Origin: Parabacteroides timonensis
GTDB lineage: Bacteria > Bacteroidota > Bacteroidia > Bacteroidales > Tannerellaceae
Reading direction: 5' to 3'
Length of the DNA: 64,000 nucleotides
Assembly (NCBI RefSeq): GCF_900128505.1
Contig: NZ_LT669940.1
Span: 902,883 to 966,882 of the forward strand
Shown in pieces: positions 25,951 through 35,815 of this stretch. Each line of letters opens with the position of its first letter. Position 1 is the first letter of the stretch. Under the pieces are notes generated by a model, which was not told the origin of the DNA, made no database searches, and saw nothing but the letters and a program-made list of their open reading frames with translations. The position numbers and the translations under genes were made by a program.

Positions 25951-26131
25951 AATCTAAATGATACGTTAAAAAATATTACCCGTAGGGGTATTTCAAATTT
26001 CCCGGTATAGTAATCCGAAATACATGGTATGGTAATATCATTTTGATAAATCGAAAAGTATTAATTTTATCAAACTGTTTAAAAGTTGAAATAATATATT
26101 ACTTTTGCTAATAGGGAATAAGTATATAAAT
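25951..26131 (+). other. Remnant upstream region of the FecR-locus sigma gene
   Basis: After the IS right end, 180 bp of AT-rich sequence lead to the sigma gene. TACTTTTG at 26100-26107 is a consensus -7 box, 24 bp before ATG 26132. No clear -33 element was seen. Any regulatory site further upstream is now separated by 1.7 kb. Confidence 0.55.
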
Positions 26132-26674
26132 ATGAATTATATTCAAAGTGATTTTGAAAGGATATATAAGTTGTACTATCCGAAGATGTTTGGATTTGCC
26201 AAAAACTATGTTTTGGCAGATGAAGACGCCGAGAATATAGTACAGGATGTTTTTTTGGTGCTTTGGGAAAAAAAAGATGAACTTGAAATTACTTATACTC
26301 TGACTACCTATTTATTTACTCTTGTTAAAAACAGATGTCTGAATTTTTTGCGGCATAAGCTAATAGAAGAAGAATATAATATCCAGATGAAGGAAGAACT
26401 GGGTTTCAAATTATACGCTTTGGAATCGCTGGATTATTCATATCATTCTGAAACGGAATTGCAGGAAGTTGTTAAACGGGCACTTGATGCTCTCCCGGAA
26501 CGTTGTCGCGAGGTTTTTATTAAGAGCCGCATAGAGGGATTAAAGTATAAAGAAATATCGGAAGAACTTGGTATTTCCATCAATACAGTTGAAAATCAAA
26601 TAGTCACAGCTTTGAAAAAACTACGTGTAGAACTTAAAGATTACCTGCCTTTGCTTCTATTTCTTGTTAAATAA
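26132..26674 (+). CDS. ECF-type sigma factor of the SusC/FecR locus
   Basis: 180 residues from ATG 26132; a TTG at 26105 extends the frame but lies in the -7 promoter box. Region 2 (FERIYKLYYPKMFGFAKNYV, DAENIVQDVFLVLWEKKDEL) and region 4 (LPERCREVFIKSRIEGLKYK, LGISINTVENQIVTALKKLR) are clear. In such loci the factor is held by the FecR-like anti-sigma protein and released when the STN-bearing SusC meets its glycan; it then drives susC and downstream genes. It is followed 70 bp later by fecR. Confidence 0.93.
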   Translation: MNYIQSDFERIYKLYYPKMFGFAKNYVLADEDAENIVQDVFLVLWEKKDELEITYTLTTYLFTLVKNRCLNFLRHKLIEEEYNIQMKEELGFKLYALESLDYSYHSETELQEVVKRALDALPERCREVFIKSRIEGLKYKEISEELGISINTVENQIVTALKKLRVELKDYLPLLLFLVK

Positions 26675-26744
26675 TGTTTATTTAGGATCATTTTATAGTG
26701 GGCTTTTCGTTGATGAGGGTCTAACTTTATATAATGCAAGAAAT

Positions 26745-27710
26745 ATGTTGGATTTATTATCAAAATATTTGACAGGAAATATCTCTTCCGAAGAAAAACA
26801 AACTCTTTTCCAGCAATTGAAAGGAGATTCTTGTTACAGGAAAGAAGCAGCCGATATGCAAAATTTGTCAGCTCTTATATCTATGGCAGAAGAAGATCAT
26901 ATGGCTTCTGATGTACAGTATAGTTCATTTGTCAGTTTACGTAGAAAACGTACCATCTTTTCTAGTATCCGGAAAATTGCGGGTTATGCAGCTATCATGG
27001 TTTTCTCTGTGTTATCGACTTATTTACTGACGACCTATCTCGGAGACGAAAATAATAATTTGGCTCGTTATCAGGAATTCTCTACACCGGCAGGACAGCG
27101 GGCAAAGGTTTTACTGACAGATGGTACGGAAGTTTGGTTAAACGCGAATTCAAAATTACGCTATCCGGAACGTTTCGGTTTAAAACAGCGGGAAGTCGAA
27201 TTGTATGGAGAGGCTTTTTTTGAAGTGGAAAAGGATACGGAAAAGCCTTTTGTCGTTAAAACGAGTAAAATGGATATAAAAGTGACCGGAACGAAATTTA
27301 ATGTGAGTGCCTATGGTTCTGAAAAATATTTTGTGACTTCGTTGTTGGAGGGAAGTGTTTCTGTTTCTTGTGCGAATGACAGGAGCCGTAGTTATACACT
27401 ATGTCCGAAACAACAAATTGTTGTATCCGATCAGTCTTCGGAAGTCTCTTTATTTGAGAATACCGATTTCATGTCCTGGAAAGATGGAGTGTTCATTTTT
27501 GATGATATGCTATTAATAGATATTATAAAGAAATTGGAACTCTATTATGACGTTTCAATTATTGTGAAAAACACGAAACTAGGTAATTTCCGTTATACAG
27601 GAAAGTTCAGGCAACGGGATGGAGTAGAAGGTGTTTTGAAAAAATTGCAGATAGTATATCCGTTCACCTATACGAAGGATGATGATCGTAATCAGATTCT
27701 TTTGCAATAG
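26745..27710 (+). CDS. FecR-like anti-sigma factor
   Basis: 321 residues from ATG 26745; an earlier in-frame TTG overlaps the sigma gene but gives an atypical N-terminus. The cytoplasmic part (MLDLLSKYLTGNISSEEKQT) binds sigma; a span lies near residues 85-105 (IAGYAAIMVFSVLSTYLLTTYL). The periplasmic FecR domain follows (FSTPAGQRAKVLLTDGTEVW, GEAFFEVEKDTEKPF, VTGTKFNVSAY), then a DUF4974-type end (FRYTGKFRQRDGVEGVLKKL). It receives the signal from the STN domain of the SusC encoded next. Confidence 0.93.
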   Translation: MLDLLSKYLTGNISSEEKQTLFQQLKGDSCYRKEAADMQNLSALISMAEEDHMASDVQYSSFVSLRRKRTIFSSIRKIAGYAAIMVFSVLSTYLLTTYLGDENNNLARYQEFSTPAGQRAKVLLTDGTEVWLNANSKLRYPERFGLKQREVELYGEAFFEVEKDTEKPFVVKTSKMDIKVTGTKFNVSAYGSEKYFVTSLLEGSVSVSCANDRSRSYTLCPKQQIVVSDQSSEVSLFENTDFMSWKDGVFIFDDMLLIDIIKKLELYYDVSIIVKNTKLGNFRYTGKFRQRDGVEGVLKKLQIVYPFTYTKDDDRNQILLQ

Positions 27711-27716
27711 TAAGGA

Positions 27717-27790
27717 TTAACACAATACGGCTAAATCGTGTTAAGTTAAGACGGAATGTAGTGATTTTTCTGTGTGAAGGTTCTAACCTT
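27717..27790 (+). repeat. Two small inverted repeats after fecR
   Basis: TTAACAC (27717-27723) pairs with GTGTTAA (27738-27744), and AAGGTT/AACCTT (27777-27790) forms a near-perfect palindrome; TAACCTTA recurs at 27814. They sit in the expected promoter region of the sigma-dependent susC and could be control sites, which is inference. Confidence 0.4.
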
Positions 27791-27863
27791 ATAAATGTAG
27801 AAAAATATATGTATAACCTTAAAAATAATATGCCTATGGATTAGAATAAAGAAATCTTTTTAT

Positions 27864-27942
27864 CTATAAAAAGCTGACAGGTGTTCCACCACCTGTCAGC
27901 AATACATCTAACACTCTTAGTCGAAAAAGTATTAAACATTTA
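27864..27942 (-). ncRNA. Candidate cis-antisense RNA to the susC leader
   Basis: On the minus strand a promoter (27977-27949) is followed by about 80 nt that end in an 11-bp perfect hairpin (arms 27900-27890 and 27883-27873) and TTTTTATAG. The RNA would be complementary to the leader of the downstream susC. Antisense RNAs at this same place, between anti-sigma and susC genes, are known repressors of Bacteroides glycan loci (DonS type). Ends are predicted, not measured. Confidence 0.6.
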
Positions 27943-27948
27943 ATTATA

Positions 27949-27977
27949 CAAAGGTATGGAAAAATATGCTTTGTCAA
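27949..27977 (-). promoter_or_regulatory. Minus-strand promoter of the antisense RNA, overlapping the susC start
   Basis: TACCTTTG reads 27956 to 27949 on the minus strand, and TTG 27977 to 27975, with an 18-bp spacer. The -7 box touches the susC start codon at 27956. Confidence 0.65.
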
Positions 27978-30900
27978 TCTTATTATTTCAAAGAAAACAC
28001 TTTAAGAAGTTTTTTAATATTATGAGAATTTCAATCCTATTTCTGTTTGTCAGCATTTTGGCATCTTATGCTTCAAATGTAAATTCGCAGACTGCAAAAG
28101 TAAATATTACGAGCACTCGTATGACGATCGGAACTTTTATCAGGCAAGTTGAAAAGGAGACCGGTTATATGTTCGTTTATAATAAAGAGGAGATTGATGC
28201 AAATAAAACAATTTCTTTAAAGAAAGGGAAAAACACGGTTGCCGATTGCCTGAATACCATTTTTGTTGGTTCCGGCGTTTCATTTGTTTTTGATGATGGC
28301 TATGTAGTCCTTACGAAACACGCACAGGAAACTGCTGTATCGCAGCAGGCTGGTAAAGTGGTAAAAGGTATTGTTACCGATGAGACCGGTTTGTCGGTAA
28401 TTGGTGCTAATATCTTTGTTAAAGGAACTAATTTGGGAACTATTACTGATATGGAGGGTAATTTTAGTTTGGAAGTACCTTCGGATAACGATATTTTGGT
28501 GGTTTCCTATATCGGTTATGTCGAACAACAGATTCCGGTGAAAAACAGAAAAAACTGGGCGATCATATTAAAGGAGGATGCACAGAATCTGGATGAAGTT
28601 GTGGTTGTCGGCTATGGTACGCAGCGTAAAGGTAATATTGCTACTGCCGTGACGACAGTTAAGGCGGAAGCTCTACAAAACCGTCCGGTCCAGACGATAG
28701 GTGAAGCCTTGCAAGGACAAATCCCGGGTTTGAGCGTTACGTCAAAAGGAGCACCGGGGGAGTCGCCTTCACTTCAACTACGTGGTTCTTCTATGTTGAA
28801 ATCCAGCACTGCAGAAACGGACAAAGAAACATTACCCAGGTTGAGATCCGAAACCAGCGGCCCATTGGTTTTGGTGGATGGTGTGCCCGCGGACTTCAAT
28901 TTTTTGAATCCGGAAGATATTGAAAGTATCAATGTCCTGAAAGATGCGGCTTCTGCAGCGATCTATGGTTCGCGTGCCGCAAACGGAGTCCTTTTGATCA
29001 CGACTAAACGTGGAAAGATGGGCAAGCCTACTTTCCGTTATAATGGATCTGTCGGAGTCAATACACCGATGTATATGCCTAAATCGATCAGTTCTGCCGA
29101 ATATGCAAGAATAAAGAATGAAGCGGAAAGGAATATGGGACGTGCTCCGATTTATTCGGATGAAGATATTGCGATGTTTGCCAATGGTACGGATCTGAAC
29201 CGTTATCCGAATACAAACTGGCTGGATCTGGCAATACAAAACAGCGTTACTACACGTCATGGCTTGGAGGCTTCCGGTGGAACGGAGAAGGTGAGATATC
29301 TGGTAAGTGCCGGTGTCGATCACCAGACCGGCGTTTTTCCGAATACACAGCAGAATGTGTTCAACGTACGTTCAAGTACGGATATTACCATTACTAAAAA
29401 GTTTGGTATTTCTTTTGATATGCGTTACCAGTTAAGGGATATGGAAGCATTGAATAATCAGGAAGACCTTTATAAACAATTGATTTTTGCCGATCCGACT
29501 ATGGTGGCTTATTATACGGATGGTACATATGGTTATAATCCAGGATTTTTCACCAATCCGCTGGTTCCTTTGTATGAAGGCGGACAGAAGCTGACTAACA
29601 GACATGAAGCATCGGGTATTTTTAAGCTTGATTATGAATTTATCGAAGGATTGAAATTTACCGGTATTGCCAATGTAAGATATACATTTCAGAATGAGGA
29701 GTCCAGAGCTCGTAAGACGTTCTATAAAAACTATTTCACAGGGGAAGAGTTTGAAAACGGACAGAATACTTTCACCGACCGTCGCGATTACAATGCTTAC
29801 TATAATTTACAGGCTTTGCTGAACTATAAGAAAAGTTTTGGTGTTCATAACCTGGATATTCTGGCCGGTTACCAGCAGGAAAGTGAAAATACAGACTGGC
29901 TGAAAGGTGCTCGTTCCGGTTATCCGACCGATATTATTTGGGAGTTGAATCCGGGTCCGAAGGATAACTGGAGTAATGACGGGAACGGAGAGCATTGGGC
30001 GCTGGCCTCTTTTATCGGTCGTATCAATTATGATTACGACAATAAATATATTTTATCAGTAAGTATGCGTTCGGATGCTTCTTCCCGTTTTGCGAAAGGA
30101 AGCCGTTGGTCGACTTTTCCGTCTGTAGCCGGTGCATGGAGACTTTCCCAGGAGTCGTTTATGGAAGGAACGCGTAGTTTTCTGGACGACCTAAAGGTCA
30201 GAGCTTCCTGGGGACAGACCGGTAGTGCAACGGGATTAGGCCTTTATCCGAGTTATACGTTGATATCTACTGGTGGTTTGATCCTGAATAACGTTTATCA
30301 GCAGACTGCTTCTTTAAAAACGATTGGAAATAGGGATTTAACCTGGGAACATACGGATATGTTGAACTTCGGTCTGGATGTGAAAATGCTGAACAGTCGT
30401 TTGAACTTTACGGGAGACTATTATATCAAAAAAACGAAAGATATTTTATTGGAAATGCCCGTGCCGCTGGAATATGGTTTTGGTAAACCGAATATGAATA
30501 TCGGCGAGGTGCGTAACAAAGGCTGGGAATTGACTTTAAGCTGGAATGACCGTATAAATGATTTTGGTTACAGTATCTCGGGTAATTTGTCGGATAACCG
30601 GAATGAAGTGATCGACCTGGGAGATACAGGTCCGTGGAAAGGTTCCAACACCTATACGGAAGTTGGATTGCCTTATAACTCTATTTACGGATATGAATCG
30701 ATGGGATTATTCCAGTCTGATGAAGAGGTAGCCAATGCTCCTTTCCAGAATTCAAATACGGCTGCCGGTGATATACGTTATAAAAACCAGAATGGAGATG
30801 ATAAGATCGATGCTAACGACCGTGTTGTAATAGGCGATCCCAATCCTCACTTCCTGTATGGCGTGAACCTGGGTTTTGATTACAAAAACTTTGATTTAAA

Positions 30901-31312
30901 TATGTTCTTCCAGGGGATCGGGCAGAAAGACCGGGTTATAATGGATAATTTTGTCAGACCGTTTTATGATTCTTCTATTTTTGAACATCATTTGGATTAC
31001 TGGACTCCCGAAAATACAGGTGCCAGATATCCGCGTATCCTGAATAAGGACGACGGAACACATAATTATCAGCAGTCTGATTACTGGATGATTAATGCCG
31101 GATATTTCCGTATGAAGAATTTGCAGATCGGATATACTATTCCGCGTGAAATATTAAGATCGGCAGGTTTTGACAGAGTACGGGTCTATTTCTCTGCTAA
31201 TAATTTGTTTACTGTTTCCGATTTTGTGCCGGGTATGGATCCGGAATCTGATAAGTCCGTATCTTATCCGTTTGCCCGGACATATTCATTTGGTTTAAAT
31301 GTTCAATTTTAA
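27956..31312 (+). CDS. SusC-like TonB-dependent receptor with STN signalling domain
   Basis: 1,118 residues. After a long N-terminus with a signal peptide (ISILFLFVSILASYASNVNS), the STN domain (about 50-120: TRMTIGTFIRQVEKETGYMF) signals to FecR. Next are a carboxypeptidase-D-like domain (GIVTDETGLSVIGANIFVKG), TonB box (DEVVVVGYGTQRKGNIATAV), plug (QGQIPGLSVTSKGAPGESPS; SINVLKDAASAAIYGSRAAN) and the outer-membrane barrel. It imports a glycan oligomer with its SusD partner and turns on its own sigma factor. The leader carries an opposing antisense promoter. ATG 27956 is used; ATG 28022 is a possible later start. Confidence 0.95.
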   Translation: MEKYALSILLFQRKHFKKFFNIMRISILFLFVSILASYASNVNSQTAKVNITSTRMTIGTFIRQVEKETGYMFVYNKEEIDANKTISLKKGKNTVADCLNTIFVGSGVSFVFDDGYVVLTKHAQETAVSQQAGKVVKGIVTDETGLSVIGANIFVKGTNLGTITDMEGNFSLEVPSDNDILVVSYIGYVEQQIPVKNRKNWAIILKEDAQNLDEVVVVGYGTQRKGNIATAVTTVKAEALQNRPVQTIGEALQGQIPGLSVTSKGAPGESPSLQLRGSSMLKSSTAETDKETLPRLRSETSGPLVLVDGVPADFNFLNPEDIESINVLKDAASAAIYGSRAANGVLLITTKRGKMGKPTFRYNGSVGVNTPMYMPKSISSAEYARIKNEAERNMGRAPIYSDEDIAMFANGTDLNRYPNTNWLDLAIQNSVTTRHGLEASGGTEKVRYLVSAGVDHQTGVFPNTQQNVFNVRSSTDITITKKFGISFDMRYQLRDMEALNNQEDLYKQLIFADPTMVAYYTDGTYGYNPGFFTNPLVPLYEGGQKLTNRHEASGIFKLDYEFIEGLKFTGIANVRYTFQNEESRARKTFYKNYFTGEEFENGQNTFTDRRDYNAYYNLQALLNYKKSFGVHNLDILAGYQQESENTDWLKGARSGYPTDIIWELNPGPKDNWSNDGNGEHWALASFIGRINYDYDNKYILSVSMRSDASSRFAKGSRWSTFPSVAGAWRLSQESFMEGTRSFLDDLKVRASWGQTGSATGLGLYPSYTLISTGGLILNNVYQQTASLKTIGNRDLTWEHTDMLNFGLDVKMLNSRLNFTGDYYIKKTKDILLEMPVPLEYGFGKPNMNIGEVRNKGWELTLSWNDRINDFGYSISGNLSDNRNEVIDLGDTGPWKGSNTYTEVGLPYNSIYGYESMGLFQSDEEVANAPFQNSNTAAGDIRYKNQNGDDKIDANDRVVIGDPNPHFLYGVNLGFDYKNFDLNMFFQGIGQKDRVIMDNFVRPFYDSSIFEHHLDYWTPENTGARYPRILNKDDGTHNYQQSDYWMINAGYFRMKNLQIGYTIPREILRSAGFDRVRVYFSANNLFTVSDFVPGMDPESDKSVSYPFARTYSFGLNVQF

Positions 31313-31324
31313 AAAGCTGAAAAA

Positions 31325-32932
31325 ATGAAATCAATAAAAATATATATATGTGCAGTCCTGATGGTGCTGGGTATTTCTTCATGTGATAGTTTTCTGACAA
31401 CTCCTCCTTTGGATCAGATTTCCGAAGATCAATGGTGGAATGACAAAGGCCAGACAGAAATGATGGTAAAAGGTGCTTACGAGTATGTACCAGGCCCGAA
31501 TGAAGTGGTGCTTCGTGATTGCATCAGTGATAATGCGACACATCGTGATGCCAAATACAAGGAAGTAGGTAATGGTACTTATACAACACAGAGTGGTGCC
31601 GTTAAGGATGAATGGCGCTATGCATCCATTGCTAAGCTGAATTACATACTAGAAGGGATCGAGAAGGCAAAAGACCAGATATCGGAAGAAGAATATCTCC
31701 GTTTTAACGCGGAAGTGCGTTTTATTCGTGCCTTTGTTTACTATAATATGGTTTTCTTTTTCGGAGATGTACCTTTGATCACTAAGACGTTGAGTGTGGC
31801 GGAAGCTCGCGAAACGTCTCGGCAACCTCGTCAGGAGGTATTGGATTTTGTGTTAAAGGAGCTGGAAGAAGGTGTGCTGCCGAATATCGATAAAGTCTCT
31901 GTAACAGAAAGAGGTCGTGTTAACAAACAGGTAGTGAATGCATTCCTTTCCCGTATTTATCTGTACGAAAAAAATTATGAAAAAGTACTTTATTATACGA
32001 ACGAGGTTATCGGGACCGGAGAATATGAGCTTCATTCCAATTATGAAGAGTTATTCCGCCCGCAGGCTGATGCAAGTAATAAAGAAGTGATTTTTGAGCG
32101 TCAATACAGTTCTCCACTGGTTGTGCATGAACTGAATCGTAACTTGTCTCCGGCTTCTTCTGTTTATTCCGGTTGGTCACATGTGTTGGGGTTGCAGGAA
32201 TTGGTAGACGATTATGAATGTGTGAACGGTCATCCGGTTTCCGAATGCGAATCTCTGGGTTGTGAATATTTCCAGAAAAGGAAAGATGCGGAAGCTGAAA
32301 CGCATCGTGGAGAATATGATTTCCGCGATCCCCGTCTGGCTGCTACCATCATGTGGCCGTACTGGGAATGGAAAGTAGGGGGAAATGTTGTTTCCCGCTA
32401 TGGTGTGGATGATCCGGATAGCAAGGATTATGTAAAGAAAGAAACACATATGACCGGTTTTCTGGTTACTAAATGGGTGGATTTGCAGGGGGAATATGCA
32501 GACCGTACCCGTGGTCAGAAGAATATGACCGTCTTGCGTTATGGGGATGTCCTTTTGATGCGGGCAGAAGCCTTGATTGAACTGGGACAGGATTTGGGTG
32601 GAGCTGTTGCTCTGATTAATCAGATTCGTCAACGGGCCGGAATGCCTGATATCGCAATAGCTTCTCAATTCGTATTGCGTGACAAGCTACGCCATGAAAG
32701 ACGTATAGAAACTGCCTTTGAAGGTTTGCGTTATTTCGATATCATTCGTTGGCATATTGCAGATAAGGTGAAATCTGGAAAGGTGTATGGTGCTCGTTTG
32801 AAGGCGATCAGTGATGCGATGGACAATAAATTTGTGGAAGAACGTTTCTGGAATGATAAAATGTATTTGTTCCCGGTTCCTCAGGAAGCAATAGATAACA
32901 ATCCGAATTTGGTACAGAATAAAGATTGGTAA
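31325..32932 (+). CDS. SusD-like surface glycan-binding lipoprotein
   Basis: 535 residues with lipoprotein signal (MVLGISSCDS). RagB/SusD features include the N-terminal helices (FNAEVRFIRAFVYYNMVFFF, GDVPLITKTLS), TPR-like FLSRIYLYEKNYEKVL and the C-terminal MRAEALIELGQDLGGAVALI and LRHERRIETAFEGLRYFDII segments. It begins 12 bp after susC and binds the same glycan. Several cysteines near residues 300-316 (YECVNGHPVSECESLGCEYF) are unusual for the family and may bind metal or form disulfides. Confidence 0.93.
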   Translation: MKSIKIYICAVLMVLGISSCDSFLTTPPLDQISEDQWWNDKGQTEMMVKGAYEYVPGPNEVVLRDCISDNATHRDAKYKEVGNGTYTTQSGAVKDEWRYASIAKLNYILEGIEKAKDQISEEEYLRFNAEVRFIRAFVYYNMVFFFGDVPLITKTLSVAEARETSRQPRQEVLDFVLKELEEGVLPNIDKVSVTERGRVNKQVVNAFLSRIYLYEKNYEKVLYYTNEVIGTGEYELHSNYEELFRPQADASNKEVIFERQYSSPLVVHELNRNLSPASSVYSGWSHVLGLQELVDDYECVNGHPVSECESLGCEYFQKRKDAEAETHRGEYDFRDPRLAATIMWPYWEWKVGGNVVSRYGVDDPDSKDYVKKETHMTGFLVTKWVDLQGEYADRTRGQKNMTVLRYGDVLLMRAEALIELGQDLGGAVALINQIRQRAGMPDIAIASQFVLRDKLRHERRIETAFEGLRYFDIIRWHIADKVKSGKVYGARLKAISDAMDNKFVEERFWNDKMYLFPVPQEAIDNNPNLVQNKDW

Positions 32933-32953
32933 TTATGGTTAATAACTAGATTG

Positions 32954-33000
32954 AAAACCCCGGGTCTGCATTTACGGAAGAAGATTCGGGGTTTCTTTCT
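32954..33000 (+). terminator. Intrinsic terminator after susD
   Basis: AAACCCCG (32955-32962) pairs with CGGGGTTT (32987-32994), followed by CTTTCT. The weak U tract may allow partial read-through into the GH2 gene. Confidence 0.65.
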
Positions 33001-33038
33001 GAATGTAAAAGTGATTGATTCTAATAACAGACTAGTTT

Positions 33039-35696
33039 ATGAAAAAGAATATTTTAGTGTTGCTATTTTGGGTATTGACATTTAACCTATCCGCTTCAGG
33101 TTTACCGGAATTCTCGACTGCCGGTTTTTATGAGTTACCCAATACTGGTCGTGAGGTCTATTCCATGAATTTGGCGTGGAGGTTTATAAAAGGGGATGTA
33201 TCGGGAACTCCCTATGCCACCGACTTTGATGATTCAGGTTGGGAAGTTGTTTCACTCCCGCACGGATTGGAATATCTGCCGGTAGAAGCCAGCGGTTGTG
33301 TAAACTATCAGGGTATTGCCTGGTATCGTAAACGTTTCATACCGGATGATCATTTGAAAGGAAAACAATTGTTCGTACATTTTGAGGCGATCATGGGGAA
33401 AAGTGAGGTCTATGTAAACGGGCAGTTGTTAAAAAAACATTACGGCGGATACTTGCCTGTTATCCTGGATGTAACGAATCTCCTGAAATGGAACGAAGAG
33501 AATGTAATAGTTGTAAAAGCAGATAATAACGATGATCCTTCTTTTCCTGTCGGTAAACCGCAAAATCTTTTGGACTTTACTTATTTCGGTGGCATTTACC
33601 GTGATTGCTGGCTGGTTGCACATAATGACGTGTTTATAACCAATTCGAATTATGAAGATGAAGTTGCTGGAGGTGGTTTATTTGTCTCCTATGCCGATGT
33701 ATCTGAAAAAAGTGCCCTTGTAAATCTAAAAGCCCATATCCGCAATAATTCGGCAAGTGACAAAAAGGTTACGGTTACTTTTGAGTTGAAAAAGAAATCG
33801 GGTGAACTTGTCAGGCGCGTTTCAACGAGGTTAGCTGTGAAGAGGGGGGATGCCTCGTATGCTGTTGGTTCGATGAAAATTAACATGCCTTCTTTATGGA
33901 GCCCCGATCATCCCTATTTATATGATCTGGAAGTGATGGTCAGAGATGCCAATGGCCAGGTGGTGGATGGTTATCGCCAGAGAGTGGGTATCAGAAGTAT
34001 AGAATTCAGGCAAACGGAAGGTCTGTGGATAAACGGTAAACCTTACGAAGGAAAAATAATGGGAACGAATCGCCATCAGGACTTTGCCGTTTTGGGAAAT
34101 GCTCTACCCAATTCGATGCAGTGGAGGGATGCCAAAAAATTGCGTGATGCAGGCTTGAAGGTTATTCGTACACATTATGTGATAGATCCGGCATTTATGG
34201 ATGCCTGCGATGAACTGGGTTTGTTTGCCCTTGTGGAAGTGCCAGGCTGGCAGTTCTGGAATAAAGAACCGGTCTTTGGAGAAAGGCTTTATTCGGATAT
34301 ACGGAATATGATACGTATACACCGTAACCATGCCTCTTTGTTCTTTTGGGAACCGATTTTGAACGAAACGCATTATCCGGAGGATTTTGCTAAAAAGGCG
34401 TTGGATATTTGCCGGGAAGAATATCCATATCCTTATAGTATCGCAGCTTGCGACGATGGTGCGGCCGGAGATCAATATTATTCATTGCTATTGCGTCCTA
34501 TTGAATCGAATTTGCGTACGGATAAAACCTATTTTATCCGTGAATGGGGAGATAATGTAGATGATTGGAATGCTCAGAATTCTGATAGTCGCGTGGCGCG
34601 CGGGTGGGGGGAAGTACCGATGCTGCTTCAGGCGGAACATTATGCGAATCCGTCTTACATAAAGGATTATCCGGTTTTATGTTACGAGACGATCTGCAAC
34701 AAACCCAGTCAGATAGTCGGTGCCTGCTTCTGGCACTCGTTCGACCATCAGCGTGGTTATCATGCCGATCCTTTCTATGGCGGAATTATGGATGCTTTCC
34801 GACAGCCGAAAACATCTTATTATATGTTTATGGCACAACGCTCTCCAGAGAAGAGCAATTTGATTGCTGATAACGGACCGATGATTTATATCGCGCATGA
34901 AATGACACCTTTTTCACCGAAAGATGTGACTGTATATTCCAATTGCGATGAAGTTCGTTTGACAGTTTTCAAGGATGGGAAAAAATATATTTATAAGAAG
35001 GATCCGGATCATAAAGGTATGCCGTCTCCCATTATAACTTTTGAGGATGCTTATCATTTTATGGAGTGGAAAGTGATGGCTCGTTCAGGAAAACAAAATG
35101 ACGCCTACTTGTTGGCTGAAGGGTTGATGGACGGGAAGATTGTTGTGAGCGATAAGCGCTATCCATCCGGTCAGGCCGATCATATATCCCTTCGTCTGGA
35201 TAATGAACAGATCCCTTTGAAAGCAGATGGTTCTGATGTGGTAACAGTTATTGCCGAAATTGTCGACAAGCGCGGAACAGTAAAACGATTGAATAACTCT
35301 GTTATCCGTTTTAACATAGAGGGAGAAGGACGTTTGTTGGGAGATGCTTCCGTTGGAGGTAATCCGTGTCAGGTGATTTGGGGTTCTGCTCCGGTTTTGG
35401 TACAATCGACAGCAAAGCCGGGCAAGATTAAAATTATTGCTTCTATGCAAAATCCGGGTCAGGCGCGTCCGCTGGAAGGAATATTGGAGTTTGAAAGTGT
35501 AATAAATGATCAAAAAGAAGTTTTCTCGCAGAAAGAGTTATCCTTATCCGGACAAGCACGTTCTGCAGTTAATCTCTCCAGCAATAAAAGTGATCAGGAA
35601 AGGGAAAATGAACGTTTGCGTAGGGAATTAAATCAGTTGAAAGTAAAAGAAGTGGAAAAACAACAGACGCAGTTCGGTGTTGGCATCAATGACTGA
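33039..35696 (+). CDS. GH2 family glycoside hydrolase (beta-galactosidase-like), secreted
   Basis: 885 residues with a signal peptide. The order is GH2 sugar-binding jelly-roll (WRFIKGD ... LPHGLEY ... GIAWYRKRF), immunoglobulin-like domain (about 215-315), TIM barrel (about 320-600), then two further beta domains. The acid/base Glu lies in FFWEPILNET (about residue 440) and the likely nucleophile in FIREWGDN (about 501). The end (last 40 residues) is a charged coiled-coil heptad stretch (QERENERLRRELNQLKV), uncommon for GH2 enzymes and maybe an oligomerisation tail. Activity could be galactosidase, glucuronidase or mannosidase. It probably serves the adjacent SusC/SusD locus. Confidence 0.87.
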   Translation: MKKNILVLLFWVLTFNLSASGLPEFSTAGFYELPNTGREVYSMNLAWRFIKGDVSGTPYATDFDDSGWEVVSLPHGLEYLPVEASGCVNYQGIAWYRKRFIPDDHLKGKQLFVHFEAIMGKSEVYVNGQLLKKHYGGYLPVILDVTNLLKWNEENVIVVKADNNDDPSFPVGKPQNLLDFTYFGGIYRDCWLVAHNDVFITNSNYEDEVAGGGLFVSYADVSEKSALVNLKAHIRNNSASDKKVTVTFELKKKSGELVRRVSTRLAVKRGDASYAVGSMKINMPSLWSPDHPYLYDLEVMVRDANGQVVDGYRQRVGIRSIEFRQTEGLWINGKPYEGKIMGTNRHQDFAVLGNALPNSMQWRDAKKLRDAGLKVIRTHYVIDPAFMDACDELGLFALVEVPGWQFWNKEPVFGERLYSDIRNMIRIHRNHASLFFWEPILNETHYPEDFAKKALDICREEYPYPYSIAACDDGAAGDQYYSLLLRPIESNLRTDKTYFIREWGDNVDDWNAQNSDSRVARGWGEVPMLLQAEHYANPSYIKDYPVLCYETICNKPSQIVGACFWHSFDHQRGYHADPFYGGIMDAFRQPKTSYYMFMAQRSPEKSNLIADNGPMIYIAHEMTPFSPKDVTVYSNCDEVRLTVFKDGKKYIYKKDPDHKGMPSPIITFEDAYHFMEWKVMARSGKQNDAYLLAEGLMDGKIVVSDKRYPSGQADHISLRLDNEQIPLKADGSDVVTVIAEIVDKRGTVKRLNNSVIRFNIEGEGRLLGDASVGGNPCQVIWGSAPVLVQSTAKPGKIKIIASMQNPGQARPLEGILEFESVINDQKEVFSQKELSLSGQARSAVNLSSNKSDQERENERLRRELNQLKVKEVEKQQTQFGVGIND

Positions 35697-35744
35697 CGTA
35701 TCCTGATTTTATGAGCGGAACATGCTATATGATAATATTTTTTG

Positions 35745-35752
35745 TACCTTTG
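35745..35752 (+). promoter_or_regulatory. -7 promoter box of valS
   Basis: TACCTTTG fits TAnnTTTG; about 64 bp before the ATG at 35816. No clear -33 box. Confidence 0.6.
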
Positions 35753-35815
35753 CACATCAAAATAACGGGTATAGCTGGCCCATGTTAAATAAGGATATAA
35801 TTAGAATAAGACAAT

